Positions 20,411-27,801 of a stretch of DNA of 64,000 nt are shown one piece after another (position 1 is the stretch's first letter; the number at the start of each line of letters is the position of its first letter). This DNA is from Candidatus Puniceispirillum marinum IMCC1322. Its GTDB lineage: Bacteria; Pseudomonadota; Alphaproteobacteria; Puniceispirillales; Puniceispirillaceae. The stretch lies in contig NC_014010.1 of NCBI RefSeq assembly GCF_000024465.1, forward strand, positions 1,736,001 to 1,800,000, read 5' to 3'. The notes under the pieces were generated by a model that saw nothing but the letters and a program-made list of their open reading frames with translations, was not told where the DNA came from and did not search any database. Made by a program: the position numbers and the translations under genes.

Positions 20411-20875
20411 TCATCTAATGCCTTTTAATGCCTTTGACATGATGATCGCATCCTGCCGGTGCGGTGCGGTGCCATAATATCCGAGGCGGCGTCCACTTTC
20501 AACAAAGCCACAGCGTGCATAAAGTGCCCGCGCTGGCCTATTTGCTTCGGCAACATCCAGATAAATACGGCAAACACCTCTCTCCAGCAGCACCGCGCAT
20601 GTGTCATTCAGCAACTGACAGGCATGGCCTTTGGCCTGCTCCGCGCGCGCTGTGCCCAGCGACAGGATTTCAGCCTCATCCAATACCTGATTCATTAATA
20701 TATAGGACATAATATCACCAGCCTCATCAACGAGCGCATAACCGGTAAAGGCTGGACTTGCAAACAGACTGGCCAGCGCGTCTGCGGTAAAGGGGCGTTC
20801 GAAAAGCGACGCGTCAAGATCGGCAATAGCTGCCTCATGTGCCGGTGCAAGTGTTATCAACGACATCAGCGGCAT
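20411..20875 (-). CDS. rimI: ribosomal-protein-alanine N-acetyltransferase family protein
   Basis: GNAT acetyltransferase; RimI acetylates the N-terminal alanine of S18, and its paralogues act on other protein N-termini. The 154 residues show the N-terminal ADLDASLFERPFTADALASLF typical of RimI, motif A near LSLGTARAEQAKGHACQLLN, and a C-terminal YARCGFVESGRRLGYY. Motif A is less canonical than Q/RxxGxG/A (EQAKGHA). The start ATG overlaps the stop of tsaB, the usual pairing, so tsaB-rimI are translationally coupled. A second start four codons in (MSLITLAP) is possible. Confidence 0.85.
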   Translation of the reverse strand: MPLMSLITLAPAHEAAIADLDASLFERPFTADALASLFASPAFTGYALVDEAGDIMSYILMNQVLDEAEILSLGTARAEQAKGHACQLLNDTCAVLLERGVCRIYLDVAEANRPARALYARCGFVESGRRLGYYGTAPHRQDAIIMSKALKGIR

Positions 20876-21714
20876 CAGCCGTGCGCCGCCGGAATGACCT
20901 TTGTCTTATTTGTCTCTGGCTCATCTTTCTCTGGCTCATCTTTCTCTGGCTCATCTTTCTCTGGCCCGTCAGTTTTTGCCAGATCTTTGTTTGGCTTTTC
21001 TGCTTTTTTGGGGCCCAATTTTGCCGCCGCCAGATAAAGCGGCGTCAGCGGCATCAACGTGCCACTGACGATGTGCCGGTTGGCATCATTAGCAATCATC
21101 GCCGCATCAAGCCGGACTGTTTGCGCAGGCTGGATCACGCGCACGCCGTCTGCGGCAAAAATTCGGCCAAGCTGTCCATCATCAAACCCGCCAATATAAA
21201 GCGACGCCTCCTCTTCAATGGTGCGACGCAAGGCTGGCAAACCCGCCGGTTCAGCTTCAAAAATCGCACCTTTTGCCTGCCCTTCTGCATCAAAAAACTG
21301 GCAATATAGCGCCCCGCGGCGGGTATCAGCTGTGATCAGCATGGGCGCGCCCTCATTATGTCCCTGCCGCGCCGCGTTACTGGCCAGCGCTTGCAGACCC
21401 GACACACCAATGCCCACCGCCCCCCAAGCCAGACAAAATCCCTTGGCACAAGACAACGCCACCCGGATGCCGGTAAATGACCCCGGGCCTGTTCCTGCCG
21501 CTATATGTGTCAGCATGGCAAAATCGCATGACGCCTGCGCCAGCGCGGCTTGCGCTGTCGGCACAATAGCCTTGGCATGGCCATAGGTCATTTCATGCGA
21601 CACAAGGCTGGCAATCTTGCCTTTATGATGCACCGCGACACTCAGCAAGGCACCACTTGTTTCCAATGCTAAAATACTGGGCATTATACTGGGATCGGCA
21701 ATGGGCATTGTCAT
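20875..21714 (-). CDS. tsaB: tRNA t6A37 synthesis protein TsaB, with repeat tail
   Basis: Partner of TsaD in making threonylcarbamoyl-A37 in ANN-decoding tRNAs. The N-terminal ASKHA fold is clear: ILALETSGALLSVAVHHKG, HAKAIVPTAQAAL, and AAGTGPGSFTGIRVALSCAKG. The 279 residues are longer than the usual 220-235 because of a charged tail with four 15-bp repeats encoding EKDEP (20913-20972), which is not part of the fold. It overlaps rimI by one base. The start at MTMPIADPS is kept, though MPSILALETSG ten codons later would fit the family better. tsaD and tsaE are not in the window. Confidence 0.92.
   Translation of the reverse strand: MTMPIADPSIMPSILALETSGALLSVAVHHKGKIASLVSHEMTYGHAKAIVPTAQAALAQASCDFAMLTHIAAGTGPGSFTGIRVALSCAKGFCLAWGAVGIGVSGLQALASNAARQGHNEGAPMLITADTRRGALYCQFFDAEGQAKGAIFEAEPAGLPALRRTIEEEASLYIGGFDDGQLGRIFAADGVRVIQPAQTVRLDAAMIANDANRHIVSGTLMPLTPLYLAAAKLGPKKAEKPNKDLAKTDGPEKDEPEKDEPEKDEPETNKTKVIPAAHG
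20913..20972. repeat. 15-bp in-frame tandem repeat in tsaB
   Basis: Four units start at 20913, 20928, 20943 and 20958. The first three are identical and the fourth is degenerate at its end. They encode Lys/Asp/Glu/Pro repeats in the TsaB tail. Confidence 0.92.
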
Positions 21715-21791
21715 ATGGTATCCAGCTAACAGCGCGGGCTGGCCTCGCTTAGGTTCGGTTTGGTTTTCATTATACGTGTTTTGACGAAGAC

Positions 21792-21820
21792 TTGACTATC
21801 ACTCACCTAGCTAATGTACT
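21792..21820 (+). promoter_or_regulatory. candidate promoter of the deacetylase gene
   Basis: TTGACT (21792-21797) and TGTACT (21815-21820) are separated by 17 bases, 47 bases before the start codon, in the divergent gap with tsaB. The -10 box matches consensus at four of six positions. Confidence 0.4.
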
Positions 21821-21866
21821 ATGAAAAGCTATATCTGCAAATTGCATCTGGATTGAGACGGGAATC

Positions 21867-22898
21867 ATGGGCGCCTTGTTACGCAGTAAATTTTTGAAAT
21901 TATATATGATGGTGATGCTTGTTATTGCCTATGCTACCGGCGTGGGCGCGGCCTTGGCGGCTGATCATGCCAGCATTCTGATGTATCATCGATTTGGCGA
22001 AACCAAATATCCCACAACGAACATCCGGCTTGAACAGTTTGACGCGCATCTTGAGCGACTGCAAAGCGGCGATTTCACCGTCTGGCCATTGCCGCGAATC
22101 GTCGAATATTTGCAATCTGGACAGCCGCTTCCCGACCGTACCGTGGCTATTACCATCGATGATGCCTATTTATCGGTATATCAAGAAGCCTGGCCTCGGC
22201 TCAAGGCGTTGAATATGCCTTTTACCCTATTTGTGGCGACCCAGCCTATCGATGCCAATCGTTATGGCTATATGACGTGGGATCAGATCCGCGAATTACA
22301 ATCTGCGGGCGTGACCATCGGCAGCCAGACACGCACACATCCACATATGCACCAAATCAGTATCGAGCGTAGCAAAAGCGAAATTGCCGAATCGAATGCG
22401 CGCTTTATCGCCGAACTGGGGTTACGCCCGGACTTATTTGCCTATCCCTATGGCGAATATGATATGCAGGTCATACAGGCTGTCATGGATGCGGGCTTTA
22501 TCGCCGCCTTTGGCCAGAATTCGGGCATCGCGCATGGCTATAATGGCTTTTATGAACTGCCGCGTTTTGCCATGAACGAACAATATGGCACGCTGAGTCG
22601 GCTTGACCTTGCCATCAATGGCCTGCCGCTCAAGGTTGACCAGATCACCCCCGAAGATGTGATTCTTGACCAGAACCCACCGATTTACGGATTCACCTTG
22701 GCACCAGATATGGATAAGCCGAAACAGCTTCGGTGCTTTAACAGCATTTATGGCAAGCTCGATGTGACCATAATGGGACGCCGCGCCGAAATCCGGTTGC
22801 CAGGTCCTTTGAATGGCAAACGCGCGCGGGTCAATTGCACCATGCCTGGCGAAGATGGCCGCTGGCGCTGGTTCGGCCGCCAGTTTCTGAATCGTTAA
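21867..22898 (+). CDS. secreted polysaccharide deacetylase family protein
   Basis: Predicted exported carbohydrate esterase 4 (NodB) enzyme that removes acetyl groups from a glycan such as peptidoglycan or exopolysaccharide. The 343 residues start with a signal sequence (about 1-31, MVMLVIAYATGVGAALA). ILMYHRFGE follows, then the NodB motif VAITIDDAY (metal and catalytic Asp) and the His motif TRTHPHMHQ, with LFAYPYGEYD as the third motif. The C-terminal 90 residues are not recognised. It stands alone, faces away from tsaB, and its stop codon overlaps the first unit of a palindromic repeat array. Substrate unknown. Confidence 0.85.
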   Translation: MGALLRSKFLKLYMMVMLVIAYATGVGAALAADHASILMYHRFGETKYPTTNIRLEQFDAHLERLQSGDFTVWPLPRIVEYLQSGQPLPDRTVAITIDDAYLSVYQEAWPRLKALNMPFTLFVATQPIDANRYGYMTWDQIRELQSAGVTIGSQTRTHPHMHQISIERSKSEIAESNARFIAELGLRPDLFAYPYGEYDMQVIQAVMDAGFIAAFGQNSGIAHGYNGFYELPRFAMNEQYGTLSRLDLAINGLPLKVDQITPEDVILDQNPPIYGFTLAPDMDKPKQLRCFNSIYGKLDVTIMGRRAEIRLPGPLNGKRARVNCTMPGEDGRWRWFGRQFLNR

Positions 22899-23047
22899 GC
22901 ATCATCCGACCGCAAGGTCGAGAGATGATGCGACATGATTTAAGATACAAGCATCATCCGACCGCAAGGTCGAGAGATGATGCGACATGATTTAAGATAC
23001 AAGCATCATCCGATCAAGCAGAGCGCAGATCGTTAAGATGATCGTGG
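22897..23047. repeat. palindromic repeat array A (three units)
   Basis: Units begin at 22897, 22949 and 23001, with a period of 52 bases. The first two are identical type-A units. Outer arms GCATCATC and GATGATGC (8 bp) enclose an inner stem CGACC/GGTCG closed by a GCAA loop, with an unpaired AGA on the 3' side. The third unit differs: its inner stem is CGATC/GATCG around an AAGCAGAGCGCA loop. The array fills the gap between two convergent genes and begins inside the stop codon of the deacetylase. It contains no spacers or ORF of its own. Confidence 0.93.
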
Positions 23048-23064
23048 CTATGCCACCCGCTAAT

Positions 23065-24315
23065 CTATGACAGAAAGGCGTTTGCGTAAGTGCGCAGCTT
23101 GTTCTTGCGCATGACAATTTTCAGATCATTGACATATTTGAGGCCGATTTCGGCATAATTATGCAGATGCCCGACAAGGATATTGGCTTTGTCCTCATTT
23201 GGCATTTTAGCATGCTTTTTACGGCTATCGCGCAAACCCTGATAGGCTTGATGCGTGTTCAAATTATGCATATAGGCACGCACTGACCCCAGCAGATTGG
23301 GAAAGCTGCGCACAACCGCATTCTTGTTGCTGGCATTCAATGGTTTGATGCCATCATCTTCCTGCCATGCCCATTGCCCGAACAGCGCGTTGCCTTGGCG
23401 GGCAAAGCGCGATGTGCCCCAGCCTGATTCAATCGCCGCCTGTGCCAATGCCAGCGGTACCGGAATCACATCGGCACGCGCTAACAGCTCATTCAAAAAG
23501 CCCTGCGTGACAACATTTTCTGCTGGTAATTTATAGAGCTTCGCCCATTTACCTAGTGTAACGGCATCTTTTCTGTCATAGGCACGCCGAATCGCCGCGC
23601 GTCGTTGCTTGATTTCTTCATTTGACGCCAGAATCAGCGGTAAAACCATTTTGATGAAATTTTCCTTTTGCTCAGATGTGGCCAGCTTGGCATGCGACGC
23701 GGGTATCACCCGCACAAAGTTACGTGCAACAGCAATCGGCTGCACTTTTGGTGCTGGTGACGCCGGTTTGCGGGCTGTTGTCGTTTTCAGCGATTCTATA
23801 ATCGACTTACGCGGGGTTTGCACCTGCGCTAACACCCCAGCATTTGTTTTCGCGGTGTCGGTTTTCACGGTGTCGGTTTTCGCGGTGTCTGTTGTGAGTA
23901 TAGTTGCGGTTGTTTCGGATGTCTTTGTGTCTGGCACCGTTTCTGGCACCATTTCTCGCACCGTTTCTGACCCCGTTTTTGGCACTATCGGCGCAACCGG
24001 ATCTTGTTCCTGATTCGTCGGTGTTACCGGCATGGTGCTTAGGCTGTACGCATCGGCACGCTTTGCCATATCCACATCCGGCTTGGCATCTTTATCTGTC
24101 ACTGGTGTTGTGGATACGGCCACGGACACATCTTTGATTGTCCGATTGTCACTTTCGGTCATAGTGGACATTGCGGTCATTGGGCTTGGCACATGCAACC
24201 ATTGGGGCGGGCTGACCTTAAACACCCCCGGCACCAGAATGCTGACCACGACCAGCATCATTGTCAGTCTGACAATATTTTTGTCCTGCAAAAGCAAATT
24301 CAGTCGGTCTGTCAC
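23065..24315 (-). CDS. membrane-anchored glucosaminidase-domain protein (Bax/FlgJ-like)
   Basis: Predicted peptidoglycan hydrolase. The 416 residues begin with one membrane helix (about 15-34), followed by a Thr/Lys/Pro-rich spacer of some 150 residues and a C-terminal glucosaminidase domain (about 215-410). That domain has PLALAQAAIESGWGTSRFARQGNALFGQW, with the catalytic Glu in AAIESGWG, and VRAYMHNLNTHQAYQGLR. The spacer contains three 15-bp repeats (23847-23891) and 12-bp repeats (about 23936-23970). It probably trims the cell wall from the periplasmic face. The E. coli relative Bax has an unknown physiological role. It converges on the deacetylase, another glycan enzyme. Confidence 0.87.
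   Translation of the reverse strand: MTDRLNLLLQDKNIVRLTMMLVVVSILVPGVFKVSPPQWLHVPSPMTAMSTMTESDNRTIKDVSVAVSTTPVTDKDAKPDVDMAKRADAYSLSTMPVTPTNQEQDPVAPIVPKTGSETVREMVPETVPDTKTSETTATILTTDTAKTDTVKTDTAKTNAGVLAQVQTPRKSIIESLKTTTARKPASPAPKVQPIAVARNFVRVIPASHAKLATSEQKENFIKMVLPLILASNEEIKQRRAAIRRAYDRKDAVTLGKWAKLYKLPAENVVTQGFLNELLARADVIPVPLALAQAAIESGWGTSRFARQGNALFGQWAWQEDDGIKPLNASNKNAVVRSFPNLLGSVRAYMHNLNTHQAYQGLRDSRKKHAKMPNEDKANILVGHLHNYAEIGLKYVNDLKIVMRKNKLRTYANAFLS
23847..23891. repeat. 15-bp in-frame tandem repeat in the glucosaminidase gene
   Basis: Three units (23847-23861, 23862-23876, 23877-23891) encode TAKTD-type pentapeptides in the periplasmic spacer. Confidence 0.88.
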
Positions 24316-24342
24316 AATACTACCTGAAACTAAAACGCAAAT

Positions 24343-24906
24343 CTAAAAATCAGCAGCACGAACTTCCCGAACCTGGGGAATATAGTGCTTGAGCATATTC
24401 TCAATGCCCATTTTCAGCGTCGCTGTTGAGCTAGGACATCCCTGACACGCGCCGCGCATCTGTAATGTCACTACACCATCATCAAAATCCTGAAACACAA
24501 TATCGCCACCATCCATCGCCACGGCAGGGCGCACCCGCGTATCTAGCAGATGCTTGATCTGCTTGACGGTATCATCATCTTCATCATCATCTGTATTGGC
24601 GTCGGTCATATTACCGGCATTATCTTCGATCACCGGAAGGCCTGACGCAAAATGCTCCATAATGCCTGCCAGAATTGATGGTTTCAGCGCAAACCAATCC
24701 ATCTCGTCAACTTTGGTAACAGCGATAAAATCACCGCCCAGAAACACCCCGGCAACACCATCAACCTGAAACAGGCGGCGCGCCATTGGCGATGATCCGG
24801 CACTATCAGCCGCCGGAAAATCTGCCGTGCCTTGTTCCAGCACCGGCACCCCGGGGATAAATTTCAGCGTCGCCGGATTTGGCGTATCTTGTGTTTGTAT
24901 AAACAT
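24343..24906 (-). CDS. nfu: NifU-family iron-sulfur carrier (Nfu)
   Basis: Carries [4Fe-4S] clusters to target enzymes. The 187 residues have an N-terminal Nfu_N domain (FIQTQDTPNPATLKFIPGVPV) and a C-terminal NifU domain with the CxxC cluster motif GACQGCPSSTATLKMGIE. An acidic linker (NTDDDEDDD) joins them. The start ATG has an AGGGA site. The gene has a strong promoter at 25029-25057 and a leader of about 115 bases with a 10-bp long-range stem. Nfu lies near trpS and murJ in many alphaproteobacteria. Likely clients in this window are MiaB, HemW and Nth (inference). Confidence 0.94.
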   Translation of the reverse strand: MFIQTQDTPNPATLKFIPGVPVLEQGTADFPAADSAGSSPMARRLFQVDGVAGVFLGGDFIAVTKVDEMDWFALKPSILAGIMEHFASGLPVIEDNAGNMTDANTDDDEDDDTVKQIKHLLDTRVRPAVAMDGGDIVFQDFDDGVVTLQMRGACQGCPSSTATLKMGIENMLKHYIPQVREVRAADF

Positions 24907-24928
24907 CCATTAATTCCCTAATTGAAGA

Positions 24929-25001
24929 GCTGGCTACTTCAGGCCTAACGCCCGAAACGCATATATAACGCACATATTTGCGCTCTTTATCAGTAGCCAG
25001 C
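24929..25001 (-). other. structured 5' leader of nfu
   Basis: On the minus transcript, arms 24992-25001 and 24929-24938 (GCTGGCTACT/AGTAGCCAGC) form a perfect 10-bp stem. They enclose 53 bases that hold an inner hairpin CGCA/TGCG (24979-24982 with 24969-24972) and a weaker GGC/GCC one (24942-24944 with 24950-24952). The structure lies wholly between the promoter and the ribosome-binding site, about 10 bases upstream of the latter. I do not recognise it as a known riboswitch. Confidence 0.55.
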
Positions 25002-25028
25002 CAATACGCCGGATATCGAATTGAGCTT

Positions 25029-25057
25029 ATTATAGCATATAGATGGTAATCTGTCAG
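25029..25057 (-). promoter_or_regulatory. strong sigma70-like promoter of nfu
   Basis: On the minus strand CTGACA (25052-25057) and TATAAT (25029-25034) are separated by exactly 17 bases, a near-consensus promoter. Transcription would start near 25022, giving a leader of about 115 bases. Confidence 0.72.
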
Positions 25058-25159
25058 TTTTATGGCAAGGTTTGCCTTATTGTTAATATGGTTGTTGATT
25101 TGGTTTATATGGGCCCGTGCCTGTCAGACGTATAATTCTCTATAGCTATTTCACCAGCT

Positions 25160-26179
25160 CTATTTCACCGGCATGCCCAGAAACCCTACAATCTCATGCA
25201 CTTCAGCCAGAATGGGCCGCGCGATCGCTTCGGCGCGCACCGCACCATCATCAAGAATCGCATCCAGTTCATCTGGATTTTCCAGCAATTCGCGCATGCG
25301 GGCACCAATCGGTGCCAGCTGATCCACCGCCAAGGCGGCCAATGCTGGCTTGAAATCACCAAATCCACGCCCGCCAAATTCACGCAGAACGTCATCAACG
25401 GTCATACTGGCCATCGCCGCATAGATACCAACCAGATTTTCGGCTTCGGGGCGACCAGCCAGACCAGCGGCTTCCGATGGCAAAGCATCGGCATCGGTTT
25501 TGGCTTTGCGGATTTTTGCCGCGATCGTGTCATTATCATCAGTCAGATTAATCCGCGATAATTCGGACATGTCAGACTTGCTCATTTTGCTGCTGCCATC
25601 GCGCAAACTCATCACTCGTGTTGCACTGCCGAAAATCTGCGGCTCGGGCAGGGGAAAACAGTCAACCTCATAATGGCTGTTAAAGGCCTGCGCGATATCG
25701 CGGGTCAGCTCAAGATGCTGTTTCTGGTCTTCGCCAACCGGCACATGCGTGGCTTTATATGTCAGAATATCTGCGGCCATTAAAATGGGGTATGAATAGA
25801 GACCAACCGAGGCTTGTTCGCGGTTCTTACCGGCTTTCTCCTTGAACTGTGTCATCCGGTTCAGCCAGCCAAGCCGCGCCACACAATTAAAAATCCAGGC
25901 CAGCTGGGCATGTTGCGGCACACGCGACTGATTGAACAGAATTGATCGTTCTGGCGAAATCCCCGACGCAATTAGACTGGCTGTCACTTCGCGCGTGCTA
26001 TTGCGTAATTGGGCTGGATCCTGTGGCACCGTAACCGCATGCAGATCGACAACGCAATAAATCGACTCGAAATCATCCTGCAATGTTACCCAGTTGCGGA
26101 TCGCCCCAAGATAATTACCAAGATGCAGATTGCCCGTCGGCTGAATACCCGAGAAAATACGGTTCGCTGACTCAGTCAT
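25160..26179 (-). CDS. trpS: tryptophanyl-tRNA synthetase
   Basis: Class I aminoacyl-tRNA synthetase charging tRNA-Trp. The 339 residues have [20 protein letters not shown], with the HIGH-like HLGN, and the SKMSKSD signature loop. [20 protein letters not shown] and [17 protein letters not shown] are further family blocks. The frame is open to 26260, but the ATG at 26177-26179 (MTESANR) has a good AGGAAG site and gives normal length. It follows murJ by about 77 bases. Confidence 0.97.
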   Translation of the reverse strand: MTESANRIFSGIQPTGNLHLGNYLGAIRNWVTLQDDFESIYCVVDLHAVTVPQDPAQLRNSTREVTASLIASGISPERSILFNQSRVPQHAQLAWIFNCVARLGWLNRMTQFKEKAGKNREQASVGLYSYPILMAADILTYKATHVPVGEDQKQHLELTRDIAQAFNSHYEVDCFPLPEPQIFGSATRVMSLRDGSSKMSKSDMSELSRINLTDDNDTIAAKIRKAKTDADALPSEAAGLAGRPEAENLVGIYAAMASMTVDDVLREFGGRGFGDFKPALAALAVDQLAPIGARMRELLENPDELDAILDDGAVRAEAIARPILAEVHEIVGFLGMPVK

Positions 26180-26256
26180 GTTTGCTTCCTTTATAGACCA
26201 CCCGGATAACGCCCCGGATATCAAGTATCTGGTTATCCCTGCTAGGCGCTGACTGG

Positions 26257-27801
26257 TCAAGCCCCACGCGACGCCGTTCGCCGCAAAATACCGTCGGGAA
26301 TTGTTTTCAAGACCACCGAAGCGGCTATGTAAATCACCGCGCCAACAACGACCAGCAAGGCAAGCGCCAGCGCATTGGGCAGATCAGTCATCGCCTGTCG
26401 GGTGCCAAGCAAACCGGCCGCCATACAGGCCGAAGCCAGACAAATCTTGCCCAGCACAGCAAACGGCATCTGCACCAGCTTACCACTACGTACCAGCAAT
26501 ATGCCCAGAATCAGCGCAGCCATGACGCCGGAAAACGATGTCGCAATCGCCAGCCCGACATGCCCGAAGATACGCATCAAAAGCAATGATCCGGCAATAT
26601 TGACCAACACCGCACATAACGACACTTTCAGCACCGTTGTTGGCTGGCCAGCCGCGTAAAAAGCAGGCTGGAATAACCTTGTGGCGACAAACCCAAGCAG
26701 ACCAAGCGCATAGGCTTGTAATGCCAAAGCCGTAACCGTCGCATCTGCAGTGCTAAACGCGCCATAGGCAAACAACCCGCTAATGATCGGCTCGGCAATA
26801 CAGATCATTGCCGTAACCGCGGGAATCACAAAAAACCCGCCAAGCCCGATACCGTCATTCAAAATTGCATTCACTGATGCCTGATCCTGCGTGGCTTCGG
26901 CTTTTGATAATTTCGGCAATAATGCCGTGCCAAGCGCGATGCCGATAATACCCAATGGCAATTGCACGATCCGGTCAGCGTAATAAAGCCACGAGATCGC
27001 CCCGACAGGTAACAAGGATGCCAGAATCAGATCGACCAGCATATTCACCTGCATCGCTGTTGCTGCCAATGCCGCCGGTGTAAATTTGCGCCACATGGCA
27101 CGCCCAGCCGCCGATAATCGCGGCAATATCCAGACTGGCGTGCCACCAAACCGCCGCAAAATGACAAACATGACAGCCAGCTGAATGATGCCTGCCACCA
27201 GCAATGCTACCGCCAGCGGCATGGCTGATGTCACCACCTCGCCAGCCGCCATCACCGGCAAGGCCATCGCCCCGGCGATCAGACACAGATTGAAAAATAC
27301 CGGCATGATCGCCCCCGCGGCAAAATGATCATGCGCATTGGCAATCGCTGACCATAGCGCGACCAGTGAAATCAATGGCAGATAGGGCATTGTGACCCGT
27401 CCCAGCGCAACCGCCGCGGTGAAACGTTCCGGCGTCGCCACAAATCCCGGCGCCAGCAAGCCAACCAGATCAACCATGAAAAATTCGGCCAGACCAACAA
27501 TCACCAGCAAAACCAGCGTCAGCAGGATCTGCACCTCTGCCGCCAACTGCATCGCCGCGTCATTACCATCTGCCGCGCGTGTTTTTGAAAAACTGGGCAC
27601 AAAGGCATTGGTCAGCGCTCCTTCGGCACTTAACCGGCGAAACATATTCGGTAATTTGAGCGCCACCAGAAACGCATCCGCCAGCGGCCCCGCCCCCAGA
27701 AAAGTGGCAAAGGCCACGTCACGGACAAAGCCCAGTATCCGGCTCATGCCTGTCAGCAACCCAATCTGCCGGAACGCCCCCAATAGCGAATGCTGGCTCA
27801 T
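26257..27801 (-). CDS. murJ: lipid II flippase MurJ
   Basis: Moves lipid-linked peptidoglycan precursor across the inner membrane. The 514 residues are almost entirely hydrophobic with about 14 membrane helices (MviN fold). They open with [33 protein letters not shown], which carries the conserved SRxLGFxRD motif, and contain [23 protein letters not shown]. The start overlaps the glnD stop by four bases. The mutS-glnD-murJ-trpS order is typical for alphaproteobacteria. Confidence 0.95.
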   Translation of the reverse strand: MSQHSLLGAFRQIGLLTGMSRILGFVRDVAFATFLGAGPLADAFLVALKLPNMFRRLSAEGALTNAFVPSFSKTRAADGNDAAMQLAAEVQILLTLVLLVIVGLAEFFMVDLVGLLAPGFVATPERFTAAVALGRVTMPYLPLISLVALWSAIANAHDHFAAGAIMPVFFNLCLIAGAMALPVMAAGEVVTSAMPLAVALLVAGIIQLAVMFVILRRFGGTPVWILPRLSAAGRAMWRKFTPAALAATAMQVNMLVDLILASLLPVGAISWLYYADRIVQLPLGIIGIALGTALLPKLSKAEATQDQASVNAILNDGIGLGGFFVIPAVTAMICIAEPIISGLFAYGAFSTADATVTALALQAYALGLLGFVATRLFQPAFYAAGQPTTVLKVSLCAVLVNIAGSLLLMRIFGHVGLAIATSFSGVMAALILGILLVRSGKLVQMPFAVLGKICLASACMAAGLLGTRQAMTDLPNALALALLVVVGAVIYIAASVVLKTIPDGILRRTASRGA

